NCBI GenBank assembly: GCA_014529385.2
Contig: CM043953.1
Location: 98,644,842-98,708,841 of the forward strand
From: Adiantum capillus-veneris
Lineage: Eukaryota > Streptophyta > Polypodiopsida > Polypodiales > Pteridaceae
DNA: 64,000 bases
Direction: 5' to 3'
Part shown: in pieces, positions 54,905-64,000 of the stretch
Layout: every line of letters begins with the position of its first letter
How positions within the stretch are numbered: position 1 is the first letter of the stretch
Made by a program: the position numbers and the translations under genes
The notes under the pieces: generated by a model
Database searches by the model: none
The model's input: only the letters and a program-made list of their open reading frames with translations
Told to the model about the DNA's origin: nothing

Positions 54905-56944
54905 ATGAACGACACTGAAGAAGATTCTGATTCAGGTGAAACCATGGAGACCAAAACGACCACTAACATAGAAGCCAACAAGGAAGATCTTCATGAACCA
55001 CAATGGCCAGGATCCAAAAAGAAGATAGGAACTTACCCAAACCCTACAGAGGAGATTGAGCGAGTCAAGAAATTAAGGAGTTTGGTAGAAGATACCCAAA
55101 GGGATCTAGAACCAGCACCTAGGAAGATCCAGATTACAGACATCATGTTCCCTACGCAACAACAACCTCACCAAGTCCATAGACCCTTGGACATACCTAG
55201 TGTCATCCAAGAAGAAAGTGACTTAAAGTCATGGGAAAGTGGACGTACTCACTTCTTGATGGAAAGAATGTTTACAGAGGGAATACCTGATCCTATCAAA
55301 GAAATGGAGATCCCATCTTCCCCACGTCAAGGGACTCAAGGCCAAAAGGTGCCATTAAACATTGCCAAATTGATGGATTTCATGTCTTCAGAAGTTAGAA
55401 CCACCGAGCTAGTCTCAGCCCTTTGAGCCTTCCTCAATGGAGAATTGAAGTTTGGGCTACCACAATTTGCACAGATGGATGGAGCTGGGGAGATGCCAAG
55501 AGAGGAGGAATACATAGATCCACAACCGAACCTAGATGAGAACCTTGTTATAGAAATACCTGTTAACAAGTTGGGACAATACTTTGAGGGTGATGAATCT
55601 AATGCGTCTATACCAATCACTACTAAGGGATTAACCGTGAAGGGAATCCTTGATGGTGGCGTTGGGGTTAGCATTGTGGCTAAAAATTGCTGGGAAACTA
55701 TGGGAAGACCTCACCTTGCGACCACAACCATAGTAGTGAAGATGGCCAATGGGTCTATTGTTAAACCTATTGGGATGCTAGAAGATCTCAAGATCAAGGT
55801 CTTTGGACATAAAATAAGGATTACCTTTATTGTTATGGATTTCTCCAAGCACACTATGGCATCGGAGATGATCTTAGGACGTCCTTTCATGAGGGAAGCA
55901 AAAATGGTGCATGACTGGTCTAAGAACCATGTCTACCTGCAGTTCCAAGATTCTGTCATTCGAGTGGATCTTGTGACCGGTCGAGCACACCCTCTAGGAA
56001 ACAGGTTTATAATTGATCATAGATTTGACACCACAGTTCACTCGGCCCCATTGCAGTATTGTTATACGTGTAAAGCGGACACTGATGTTGGGGAAGATTC
56101 TCCTTATATGGATGTACTACCTGGGATGACTGAGTCGGACAATGTGGATTGGGTCCACCTAGAAGCAACCATAGACACTTGGGGAAACAGGGGGACGACC
56201 TGGGTAACACCTGAGGGGGATGAAATGCCTGTACCCTTAAATATGCTACAAGCAATGCATATAGCTTCTGACAAGACTCATCCTTATATAATGAAGAAAA
56301 CATACAAGTGGGTCCCTAAATCTTCTTTAGCGACCATAGGTAGTTCTAAAAAACAAAAGCCTTGTAAGAGACGTCCCACTGGTTCCAAGAAAAGTAAGAA
56401 AATGTTGCGATGGATTCCTAAACGACTATTGGAAGCCCAAGGATACTATCAAGGAAATGATCAAATCTGGGTACCAAAACGTAGATTGTGTTCTTACTTG
56501 TCACCGGGCCCATGTGAGCTCAATCCCATAGCTCCAAAACTAATCAATAATCGTGGAAAGAAAAAAATCACAGAATGCTACATACCTGCTCTAGAGCTAG
56601 TTTGGGTACCAAAGAAAGAACGATTTGTTCCACCTAGCTCAGGAAGGGGGGAGTCCCATGAAGCTTCTAGCTCCTCATGTAATTCATCATTAGAGGTAAA
56701 AGCTTCTCCACAGCCTCCACCTACAATAGTGGACCTCCATGAAGCTACAAAAGAATCCACACCTCCCAGTGTTCAAGAATCACCTGATGAACCACTTCAA
56801 GTTCGATCGTGGGAGAGTACCTTACCACCCTTGCAACTCGACGAAGCACCTAAGGTAATAGAAAACTACTGGAAAAAATCCTCACCTATTATCAACTGGA
56901 ACGATTGGTTTCAAAGGGTGACGAGCTCATTTCAAATGGTATGA
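54905..56944 (+). pseudogene. Protease fused in frame to the WVPK tail (element D)
   Basis: The linker (54905-55426) ends in TGA, where B and C have CGA. The retropepsin follows (ILDGGVGVSIVAKNCW, near 55650; EMILGRPFM near 55870). At about 56270 the sequence jumps from the MHIASD stretch after protease straight to KTHPYIMKKTYKWVPK, skipping everything from RT to the second retropepsin-like domain. The frame stays open from 55445 to 56944 (499 codons). In C the two joined points are about 4.1 kb apart. The Ala of DGGA reads Val here. Confidence 0.85.
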
Positions 56945-56951
56945 TCTACCC

Positions 56952-56965
56952 AAGGAAGGGGGGAG
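56952..56965 (+). other. Internal polypurine tract (element D)
   Basis: AAGGAAGGGGGGAG followed by TGTTTGTTGAC, identical to the tract in B and C. In D it is the only such tract, since the 3' one is deleted. Confidence 0.65.
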
Positions 56966-58586
56966 TGTTTGTTGACAGTCATCATTCACTTACTCCCCTC
57001 TCAACCTTCCTCCCTGACCTCTCAATTTCCCAATGTTAGGGAATGTACATATAAAGCTTTATACTCATAAAAAACAAAAAAATAATAAAGAGTAAGAGCA
57101 ATTAGCAAACGAGTATGCACAATAAAAGTCAAAACATTGACTCAGACCTACACATTCACATCCGGTACATTGAAACAGAAACCTATGCCATAAAACACCT
57201 TTGATTCTCATCACTCGAGTGATGGAGGGTAGGTAAGATTAGTACGATAGGAGTGTTTCTGTTTTAGAGTTGAGTGATTAGCAAAGTTCCTTTTTCCCAC
57301 TGATGTGCCTCCTAGAGGTATTCCTTGTGTTTCCTAGTGTGTACAGGAGCGTGTTGCTGTTGTTAGGATTTGGACCTTCATGGAATCTTTATCTCGACTC
57401 ACTCTTCAAATCAAGCGCGACCATCGACACAAACAGGTGTTTCTTATCCATTAGCATTGCCCCTTATCTTTTTTGCATCTATGATTGTCTGCTTTGATTG
57501 TGATTGGTAGCATAATATCCAGCACATTTCCTTAGTATCAAACATTTAATTCAATGTAATTTTTTGTCATAATCACTTGTCTAGGTTTAAAAATCAAGCA
57601 ATCCGACTAAGCTAGTTTGACCAAGTTAGGTGTTAGAGATCTTCTCTTAATACCATGGGGAATGCCTTCCTAATAATCAATGGTTACTTAGGTTCTTAAT
57701 CTGATTTAAGCAGCATTGTGTGAAATGTACTAGGGCTTTCTATTGGGCTTGACCCTATTGACCTTGAGCTTAAGTATTATAAAGGGAGTTTACTAGTGTG
57801 ATGAGCCTGGGGAGGTGTATCAGTGTTATATGACCCCCCAAAGTTACAAGATTAAAATGCTGAAAACGAACAAACAAAAACAAATCAAAGTGCCACAATG
57901 TAAAATCTTAATCTGGAAGACAAATCTCAGCTTGATTGGGTACTTCACTTACATGTATCGCCTATGGTACTAGAGCCCTAGAGGTTCCCAGTGTAGGCGC
58001 TTTTCCTTGAAAAGCAAAAAACCCAAGGCATACAAAATAAGCACACACATCATAATTGAATCACTGTGAAAAGACTTTGGGGGGTCAAAGAAAAGGTAAT
58101 CAGTCAGGCGATGATTTCATGAGAAATTCCTTTTATCGTAGCTTAACTACAAGGTCTTCTAGGTATAGCCTCTAGTCAGCCCTCGAACATGAAATACTTG
58201 GCTCTCGCGATTAAACAACTTAATTGACCAGAGAAAATTAAGAAGCTTACCCATGGTATTAATAGTCGATCTCTAGTGCCTTTCGACTGTTAAATTAGCG
58301 ACCCCAGACTTGTTTAATTTTTTACCTTTACATCTGTATATGCATTTGATTACATTGCAATTTAATGTTTATTGTTGCTGACAAATTGTTTAAAATTCTG
58401 TTACCAATCAATTTGTCTGCCTAAAACTGCATATGATTTTTAATCGCTTATGAGAATGCAATTATTGTGCCAATGTTGTTTGATTTTGTAGTGACTGAAG
58501 AAGGCTAAGGACATTCATCTCAAATGCTCTTCCACCTCGACGAACGAGCTTCAACTCAATAGCTTCCGAGGACGGAATCTACATCA
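56966..58586 (+). other. 3' noncoding region of element D
   Basis: TATA-like CATATAAAGC at 57049-57058. The accessory ORF expected between about 57060 and 57300 is absent, and the region is about 400 nt shorter than in B or C. The conserved block is at 57890-58056. The rest matches C at 18893-20200. The junction GAATCTACATCA|TGTTAAC lacks the 12-nt GGAAGGGGGGCA present in C. Confidence 0.75.
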
Positions 58587-60531
58587 TGTTAACACTAGAA
58601 TGGTAACCTAACAGGACATAAAAGTGTCCTTTCAGGGTTTTGGGAAAAAATTCCAAAACCATATTAGATCCACTCATTTTGAAAAATCCTTTCATGAACT
58701 TATAGTTCAATAACTACTACATATGGAAAAAATGAGAAACTTGTAATTTTTCTCATCCCTTGGTCACTTCAAGCCTCCAAAGTTGATGGACCAGTGCCTT
58801 TTGCCCAAAACAGAAATTTCTTACGATTGATTGCATATAAATAAGAGTGGGGATTTTTGTAGGACATGAGATAAAATGCCCTGTTAACTTCAATGGGTTG
58901 GTGACCAAAACATATGGTTGCTTTTAACTCACTAATTTTTTTTTGGGCAAAAAAATAGGTACAAAAAAGTTGCATTTTTGCCATTCTGCGGACCTATCAT
59001 CAAAGTTTCTATAGTCATGCTCAATACTGATACTATATACATGTTTTCTTAGCTCCCTTTGGGCCTTTGGATTCAAAAGGAGCCATGGAGCATGTCAAAA
59101 GGATAATGGATCTCTTACAATTGGAACCTTGGGGGCAATGATAAAGTGCTAAATACAACAAACATGAAAAAACTGGGTTTAGCATTATGACCTCTAGAAA
59201 CCCATAGAAACTACTCAATATCTAGCCAAGTTTGTAGTCTATGATTAGATATGGTTACTACCTACAAAATACACACAATTGGCCTAAGAAACTAGCAATA
59301 TTGAGAAAGTTATACTTGCTACTCTAAAATGTATCGTATTCTTCAGCAATCAAAAAACTCAACCATTATCATATACTATGCTATATAGCATATTAGGTCC
59401 CCCAAAACTCAAGGAAGGTTAGCTTTATGTTATATATTACAGTTACACAATCAAAATTGAATTTGGATATCAAGAAAGCCCCCAAAAAAATCATAAAAGT
59501 GCTAATTTTGGCCAAAAAACAGGATTATGCAATTCTTGTAAATTGCTCATAACTTTCAATTTTAACACTTAGCTCTCCCTACAAGCATCAAAACATGTTG
59601 AGAACTATGAAGGCCTAACCTTTAGCCATCTAAACCTCACAAACATGAAGTTTAGAGTGGTGTAGTTGCCAAAAATTGAAAAAAAGCCAAAAACAGGACC
59701 CGTTTTTTCACACAGTTTAGGTTCAAAAATGTTGTGCAAGAGTAAGGTTAATGGTGAGATCGATACTCCAAAAAAAATGCTAAGTTTTTTTCAGCTCATA
59801 AGGCAAATTTGTGGATATATAGCACCTAGAAATCCATTCTCATACTCTTCAAATAATTCAAGCAAAATGGTCACATAACAGGACACAAAAGTGTCCAAGG
59901 ACATAAAAGTGTCCTGTTACCATTCTAGTGTTAACCCTCACGGCTCACGGACACCCTATCACCTACGACGGACGTTGTAACCTACGGCAGACATTGTATT
60001 ATTTATTTGGTAGAGTCAGGTACCGGGCTTGTCGGTCCAATAGGAAAAGGGTAAGAGTGATCGCCGATGAGAGGCGCACTCTAACTGGGACATTCAAGGG
60101 ATTAGTTGGCTAAGCCTGGGCGCCCAAGTGTGAATGGGGTGAGCTCATATAAAAGTCAACTAAACCTAAAATCCACTCATTCTCTCATTTGTGCAATTGA
60201 AGAGTTCTCTTGCTCCATCTCCTTCTTCTTCTTCTTCATCTCTTTGTGTTTGTGTGAGAGAGAGAGTGAGAGAGGGAGAGAGAGGGAGTGTGTGGGCGAT
60301 CGAACATTACGAAGGCATGACGGCGGTGAAGCGGTTGAGTGCGGCGTAGCGGCGTCTCCTTCTTCTTCGCGGCGAGGAATCCTCCACGAAGCAAGCGTAG
60401 AGCGTTGAGTGACACACCATCGCCTTCTTTGAGCTTACTAGTTTAGGCTTGTTGTGTGCTTGGAGCCATTTGTGGCTCGCACACGGTGTATCACAAGTTC
60501 CTTGCATTGACACGTACGACATACGCGCACA
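58587..60531 (+). repeat. 3' LTR of element D, split by the TIR element
   Basis: TGTTAA at 58587-58592, then the 58593-59930 insertion and a second TTAA (59931-59934), then CCCTCACGGCTCACGG... to CGCACA at 60531. The 5' LTR gives the undisturbed sequence TGTTAACCCTCAC. Confidence 0.92.
58593..59930. mobile_element. 1.34 kb non-autonomous TIR element in a TTAA site
   Basis: The termini are perfect 15-bp inverted repeats, CACTAGAATGGTAAC and GTTACCATTCTAGTG. Each side also has the near-palindrome AGGACATAAAAGTGTCCT (58613-58630 and 59898-59915), with an extra copy at 59880-59896. TTAA flanks both ends, and the undisturbed 5' LTR of D has one TTAA. No transposase-like frame is present. The interior is A/T-rich. 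Because TTAA is palindromic, a TA target with an ACACTAG... end is also possible. A classical CACTA transposon is less likely since its 3-bp duplication does not fit. Confidence 0.88.
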
Positions 60532-61120
60532 AGTTCCCTGAAAGGAGAATCTATTTCACCTACATGGAAAAGAGCATGTACATAGATGCTAGTGAGTCGG
60601 GGAACACCTTGTCCCTGGTAAATATACGCTTGCTTTTGATAAGTCAATGAAAAGATTTATTTTTGAGTATATAATTTTTATTAGAAAATTTGTAAATGAT
60701 TCTAATGTTTTCACAAGTAGCAATAAAGGGAATCAAGAGGAATTAGAGTTGTCTAATTTCCTAAATGGATCCCAAGAGGTTTTCATTGATGACATCCCTA
60801 GTGAGCTACCTCCAAAACGAGGGGATGATGACCATGCAGTAGAGCTTCGACTAGGACACTCACCGCCTACTAATAATACTCCTTATTGAGTTTCACAAGC
60901 TCAACAAGAGGAGATCATGAGGCAAGTGCATGAATTGGTGGAAAAAGGGATGGTGAGGCCTAGCTCCTTTCCATTTTGTTCATTAATACTTTTAGTGCAA
61001 AAGAAAGATGGCACATATCACATGTGTGTCGACTATAGAGCACTAAATAGGATCACTATAAAAAAAAACATTTCCAATGCCACGGGTAGAAGATCTATTT
61101 GATAAGTTACAAGTTTTGGT
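60532..61120 (+). pseudogene. pol: Protease-RT linker and RT start of chromovirus F1
   Basis: The reading resumes after element D with the ERRIYFTYMEKSMYIDASES stretch, typical of the region after a chromovirus protease. A linker with a stop near 60890 follows. RT motifs HELVEKGMVRPSSFPF, LLVQKKDGTYHMCVDYRALN and RITIKKN are readable, and then the frame breaks near 61080. Confidence 0.8.
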
Positions 61121-62520
61121 CTGACAAATGCTCCAACCACATTCAAACTCACAATGGACAAAAATCTTCAGGCCACTCAAATTCTCTTGAGGAGTACAAG
61201 TGACACCTCCAGGTAATCTTTCAAGTTGTGACAGAGAATCCTAGAAGAGATTCAATATTTAGGTCACATTATCTCTCAAGATGGTATATGTATGAATCCA
61301 TCAAATTTGGAGGTAACAAACGCATGGCCTAATCCATACATGAGATAAGAAGCTTTATTGGTATGTGTGCATACTATAGATGCTTTGTAGCAAAATTTTC
61401 TCAATAGCAGGACCATTACATGACTTAACAAAGAAGAATGTTAAGTATTCATGGACTGCTAAGGAGCAAAATGTTTTTGACAATCTCAAAGAGAAGCTTA
61501 TCTCTCAACCAGTCCTTATGCTTCCGGGTCTCTCAAAGCCATTTGAGGTCCAATGTGATGCTTGTGGTGATTGCCTTGGAGCAGTTTTGCTTCAAGAAGG
61601 GCATGTCATAGCATATGAGATCCGAAGGCTCAATGTCGATGAACGGGTCTTGGGCATATATGAAAAAGAGCTTTTAGTTGTTCTACATGCCCTAGACACA
61701 TGGAAGCACTATCTCTTGGGGTCTCCATTCATCCTACGAATGGATCACAAAGCCTCAGGAAATTCATGACGCAAACCAAGATCTCCGACAAGCAAATGAG
61801 GTGGGCAAAATTTCTTTCACAATTTAAATTTCATATTGCTCACATTGCTGGCAAGCACAATCAAGTAGTGGATGCACTTTCACGACGGCAAAGGGTAAAT
61901 GTGGTGTCTATAGCAACTCACAATGATCTATCTTTTATGATAGATGAGTATGCTACTGACTAAGACTTTAAGTAAGTAATCATAGCCTTTGCATTAGGGA
62001 AGAAAAAAAGAACCACTCACCTTGAAGGATGGTTATCTTCCAAACGTCAATAGTCTATGTGTTATTCACCAATACAATAAGAAAGTCATGCATGAATCCC
62101 ATGCTTCTCCTTATGCAGGGAAAAGAGGGATTCCATAATCTACTCTTCGAGGAGTAGAAATGTATTTCTGTTGGTCTACCATGAAAAGTAAACATAAAAG
62201 AGTATGATTCAAAATGCGTGGTATACCAAAAATTGAAATTTGATTGAGAGAAGCAACTTGGATTGTTTCAATCGACATGCTTATACTATATGCCTATCAA
62301 AAAGAATATTAAGGCACATCAAATGGCAACCCTCTTTAGATCTCAAACTTTCAAGTATCATGGCTTGCCAACATCCATAGTGTCGGACAAAGATCCTAGA
62401 ATGACCATTAATTTTTACAAGGGTCTCTTTGAGAATCTAGGAAGTAGATTAAATTTCTCTTTCAGCCTATCATCCACAAATGGATGACCAAAGTGAAGTA
62501 ACTAATCTATTTTTGAATCT
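61120..62520 (+). pseudogene. pol: RT remnant, RNase H and integrase remnant of chromovirus F1
   Basis: After 61110 the sequence jumps to FGLTNAPTTFKLTMDK and then to YLGHIISQDGI. The segment with the catalytic Tyr-x-Asp-Asp motif is missing, so RT is dead. RNase H (FEVQCDACGDCLGAVLLQEG, LHALDTWKHYLLG) is readable at about 61530-61740 and continues in another frame (HIAHIAGKHNQVVDALSRR). Of integrase, only a HESHASPYAGKRGI-like zinc-region piece and LPTSIVSDKDPRM (second catalytic Asp) with YKGLFENLGSRL remain (62360-62450). There are several frameshifts and stops. Confidence 0.82.
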
Positions 62521-63260
62521 ACTAAAAGTCTATGTCATGGAAGTAACGTTCTCAATGAGAGAAGTACCTACATCTTATAGAGTATGCATAGAATGACATT
62601 GTACATACTTCTATGGGGAAAGCACCTTTTGAGGTTACAGAGGGAAGATCCAAAAGTCCCTTACTACTTAAAGTCCATGGGAAGATCTTTGTTGTTGATG
62701 AATATAGCCAAGACTCACAAGAATCTTTTCCAAAGATTAAAGAGGTTATATCCATCTCAAAGCAAAGGCAAAAAGGGATGCTGTTAATAAGCATAGAAGA
62801 GCCTTAGCCTTTAAGGAAAATGATTGGGTCTTGCTAAAGTTTCTCAAGGCTTGTCTAAGGCTTATTACGGGCAAGAATTCTACGAGCCACCAAGAGTATT
62901 ATGCTAAACTAGCAAAAAGATACTATGGTCCTTTCTTTTAAAATTCTTAAGCCAATCAATGAGATGGCTTATTAGAAAAATTTGCCCAACCATTGGCTCA
63001 TTCACAATGCTAACCATGTGAGCCTACTCAAGCCTCACAAGGAAAGTGACAAAAAGAACCAATAATGGAGGATCCACCAGAGATCGAAGATCAAGAAGAG
63101 GTATTGCAGCACGAATTGATTCTTTGACACAAAGACAAGGTTCTAAGAAACGGTAACGTTATCCAATAATATCTTGTTAAGTTTAAGAATTATCCTTTTA
63201 AAGATGCTAGATGGATGCAAGGAACCTACCTCAAGGATAATATGACCTTGTCAATGCTTA
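62521..63260 (+). pseudogene. Integrase C-terminus and chromodomain of chromovirus F1
   Basis: Decayed integrase tail with a GPF motif (YYGPF near 62920-62935) and LPNHWLIHNANHVSLLKPHK. A chromodomain (VLRNGNVIQ, then a TAA, then YLVKFKNYPFKDARWMQGTY, 63150-63240) follows. The aromatic and acidic residues expected in a histone-binding chromodomain are only partly kept. This domain defines the element as a chromovirus. Confidence 0.75.
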
Positions 63261-63633
63261 CAATGCTACACTAAAGCAAATGAAAATGCATTTTAAATGA
63301 AGAATGTTTTTGTTTTATCAGACTCATTCTCTTTCTTTTATTGTGCACAAAATTTAAGAAGTATGTATGCTTAGGATTGAGTTTGTGGTGACGACGTCTC
63401 CAAAACACCAAGTAGAACTTATCACTTTACTTTGGAAGTATGATATGGACTAAAAAGCAGACATGCTTGCGGCAGCTAAGTCTCCCGAGCACCAAATGGA
63501 TTAGTCATCCATTTTAGAATGATGTTGTAGGGTAAAAGGGATCCTCTACCTACTAAGAAACATAGACTAATGACTAGGCTTTATCTTCTCTACCTCATAG
63601 TCGAGGACGACTATGATTTCAAGAGAGAGATAA
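63261..63633 (+). other. 3' noncoding region and purine tract of chromovirus F1
   Basis: No gene. Just before the LTR the sequence CAAGAGAGAGATAA (63620-63633) is the probable polypurine tract. Confidence 0.6.
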
Positions 63634-64000
63634 TGTCATCAAATATACTATCTAACCTTACCAAATGATTTTCTCATATTAAACCGATCATTTAATATGG
63701 GAAGACAAAAGGGAAACAAGAGTTAGGATATAGATATGTGCTTCTAGACTTATCTCAACAGGGGACCAAAAGGAGAAATGGTTGCATCTCAATAGGGGTC
63801 TAAAAGGAGACCGTCTACCAAAGAGCAATGTGCAATAAGTGCTTCTAGATTTACCTCAGCAAGGGACCAAGAGGAGAGGGTTACATCTCAATAGGGGTCC
63901 AAAATGAGGTAGTCTATCAAAGAGCAACGTGCATCTAATGGAGCTTAAAAGACCTTAGGGCTAGCTTCATTAAAGATCTCCAAAAGTTAGTGTTAAAAAG
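63634..64000 (+). repeat. Start of the 3' LTR of chromovirus F1
   Basis: It begins TGTCATCAAATATACTATC and matches the first ~360 nt of 46572-48519. It continues past the window, so whether it also carries the extra open-frame segment is unknown. Confidence 0.88.

Larger units (their letters stand above)
50461..60531 (+). mobile_element. Athila/Tat-type element D, 10.1 kb, deleted (non-autonomous), carrying a TIR element
   Basis: LTRs 50461-51066 and 58587-60531 (the latter split by the 1.34 kb TIR element) belong to the C family. Flanks TGTTC and AGTTC are a target duplication with one mismatch. The interior has a TGGCGCC-type primer site, leader hairpin, gag and first protease. A 4.1 kb deletion relative to C then removes RT, RNase H, integrase and the second retropepsin-like domain. 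The WVPK tail, internal polypurine tract and conserved 3' block remain. The accessory ORF and the 12-nt 3' polypurine tract are missing. Confidence 0.92.
46572..64000 (+). mobile_element. Ty3 chromovirus F1 (runs off the right edge), interrupted by element D
   Basis: 5' LTR 46572-48519 and start of the 3' LTR at 63634. Between them are an initiator-Met primer site, gag, protease, decayed RT-RNase H-integrase and a chromodomain, with a purine-rich tract before the 3' LTR. Element D (50461-60531) splits the protease-RT linker. The element is not functional: RT has lost its catalytic block and the integrase its zinc finger and first Asp. The target duplication cannot be checked because the 3' LTR is incomplete. 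Confidence 0.9.

Noticed and set aside
58593-59930. Classical CACTA (En/Spm) transposon, suggested by the CACTAG termini
   Set aside because: CACTA elements make 3-bp duplications. The flanking triplets here are TAA and TTA and do not match, whereas TTAA (or TA) matches exactly against the empty site.

Overview
This 64 kb window is repeat-dominated nuclear DNA of a land plant. The elements have plant-type primer sites (initiator-Met type TGGTATCAGAGC and the TGGCGCC... type of Athila/Tat elements), a chromovirus with a chromodomain, and a plant L1-like LINE. Intron-type sequence, recurrent CGA-to-TGA decay and a long stack of nested insertions point to a large, methylated genome. I lean weakly to a fern or another non-flowering lineage, from general resemblance only. 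Almost nothing is host coding. The exceptions are a mitochondrial-presequence-like first exon running off the left edge (minus strand, 1-99) and a SWIM zinc-finger fragment near 16.4-16.8 kb.

Layout. (1) 1-436: start and promoter of a host gene. (2) 437-6486: a minus-strand chromovirus LTR copy (F2) split by a nearly complete Ty1/copia element (A, 1665-6048, target duplication CAAGC). (3) 6487-8690: unclassified DNA, a decayed LTR fragment and a second chromovirus LTR copy (F3). (4) 8690-14962: an L1-like LINE on the minus strand, split by a deleted copia element (G, 9973-13657, duplication CATTT). (5) 15.0-18.3 kb: microsatellites, the SWIM fragment and an LTR-like end (H). (6) 18323-45184: a 13.5 kb Athila/Tat-type Ty3 element (C, minus, duplication GTAGG). 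Its 5' LTR was later invaded by a related, nearly intact 13.4 kb element (B, 31398-44805, minus, duplication GCCTC). (7) 45.2-46.6 kb: copia gag relic and LTR-like sequence. (8) 46572 to beyond 64000: a chromovirus (F1, plus). Its protease region is interrupted by a third Athila/Tat-type element (D, 50461-60531), whose 3' LTR carries a 1.34 kb TIR element in a TTAA site (58593-59930).

The most interesting content is the B/C/D family. Besides gag, retropepsin, RT, RNase H and integrase, the polyprotein has a second retropepsin-like DTGA domain after the integrase and a C-terminal region with four W-[VI]-P-K motifs. Downstream, B and C each carry a separate 140-codon ORF. It has no signal peptide or membrane segment, its differences cluster at synonymous sites in the part I aligned, and it begins two bases after an AG splice-acceptor-like site. 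Between pol and that ORF lie a second polypurine tract, a TG start and a TATA box, resembling a fossil LTR end. A roughly 150-nt noncoding block and an 11-bp leader hairpin are conserved in all three elements. D lacks RT, RNase H, integrase, the second retropepsin and the accessory ORF, but keeps gag, protease and the WVPK region fused in frame, so it looks like a non-autonomous derivative.

All domain identities come from motif reading by eye. No database search, alignment program or dN/dS test was run.
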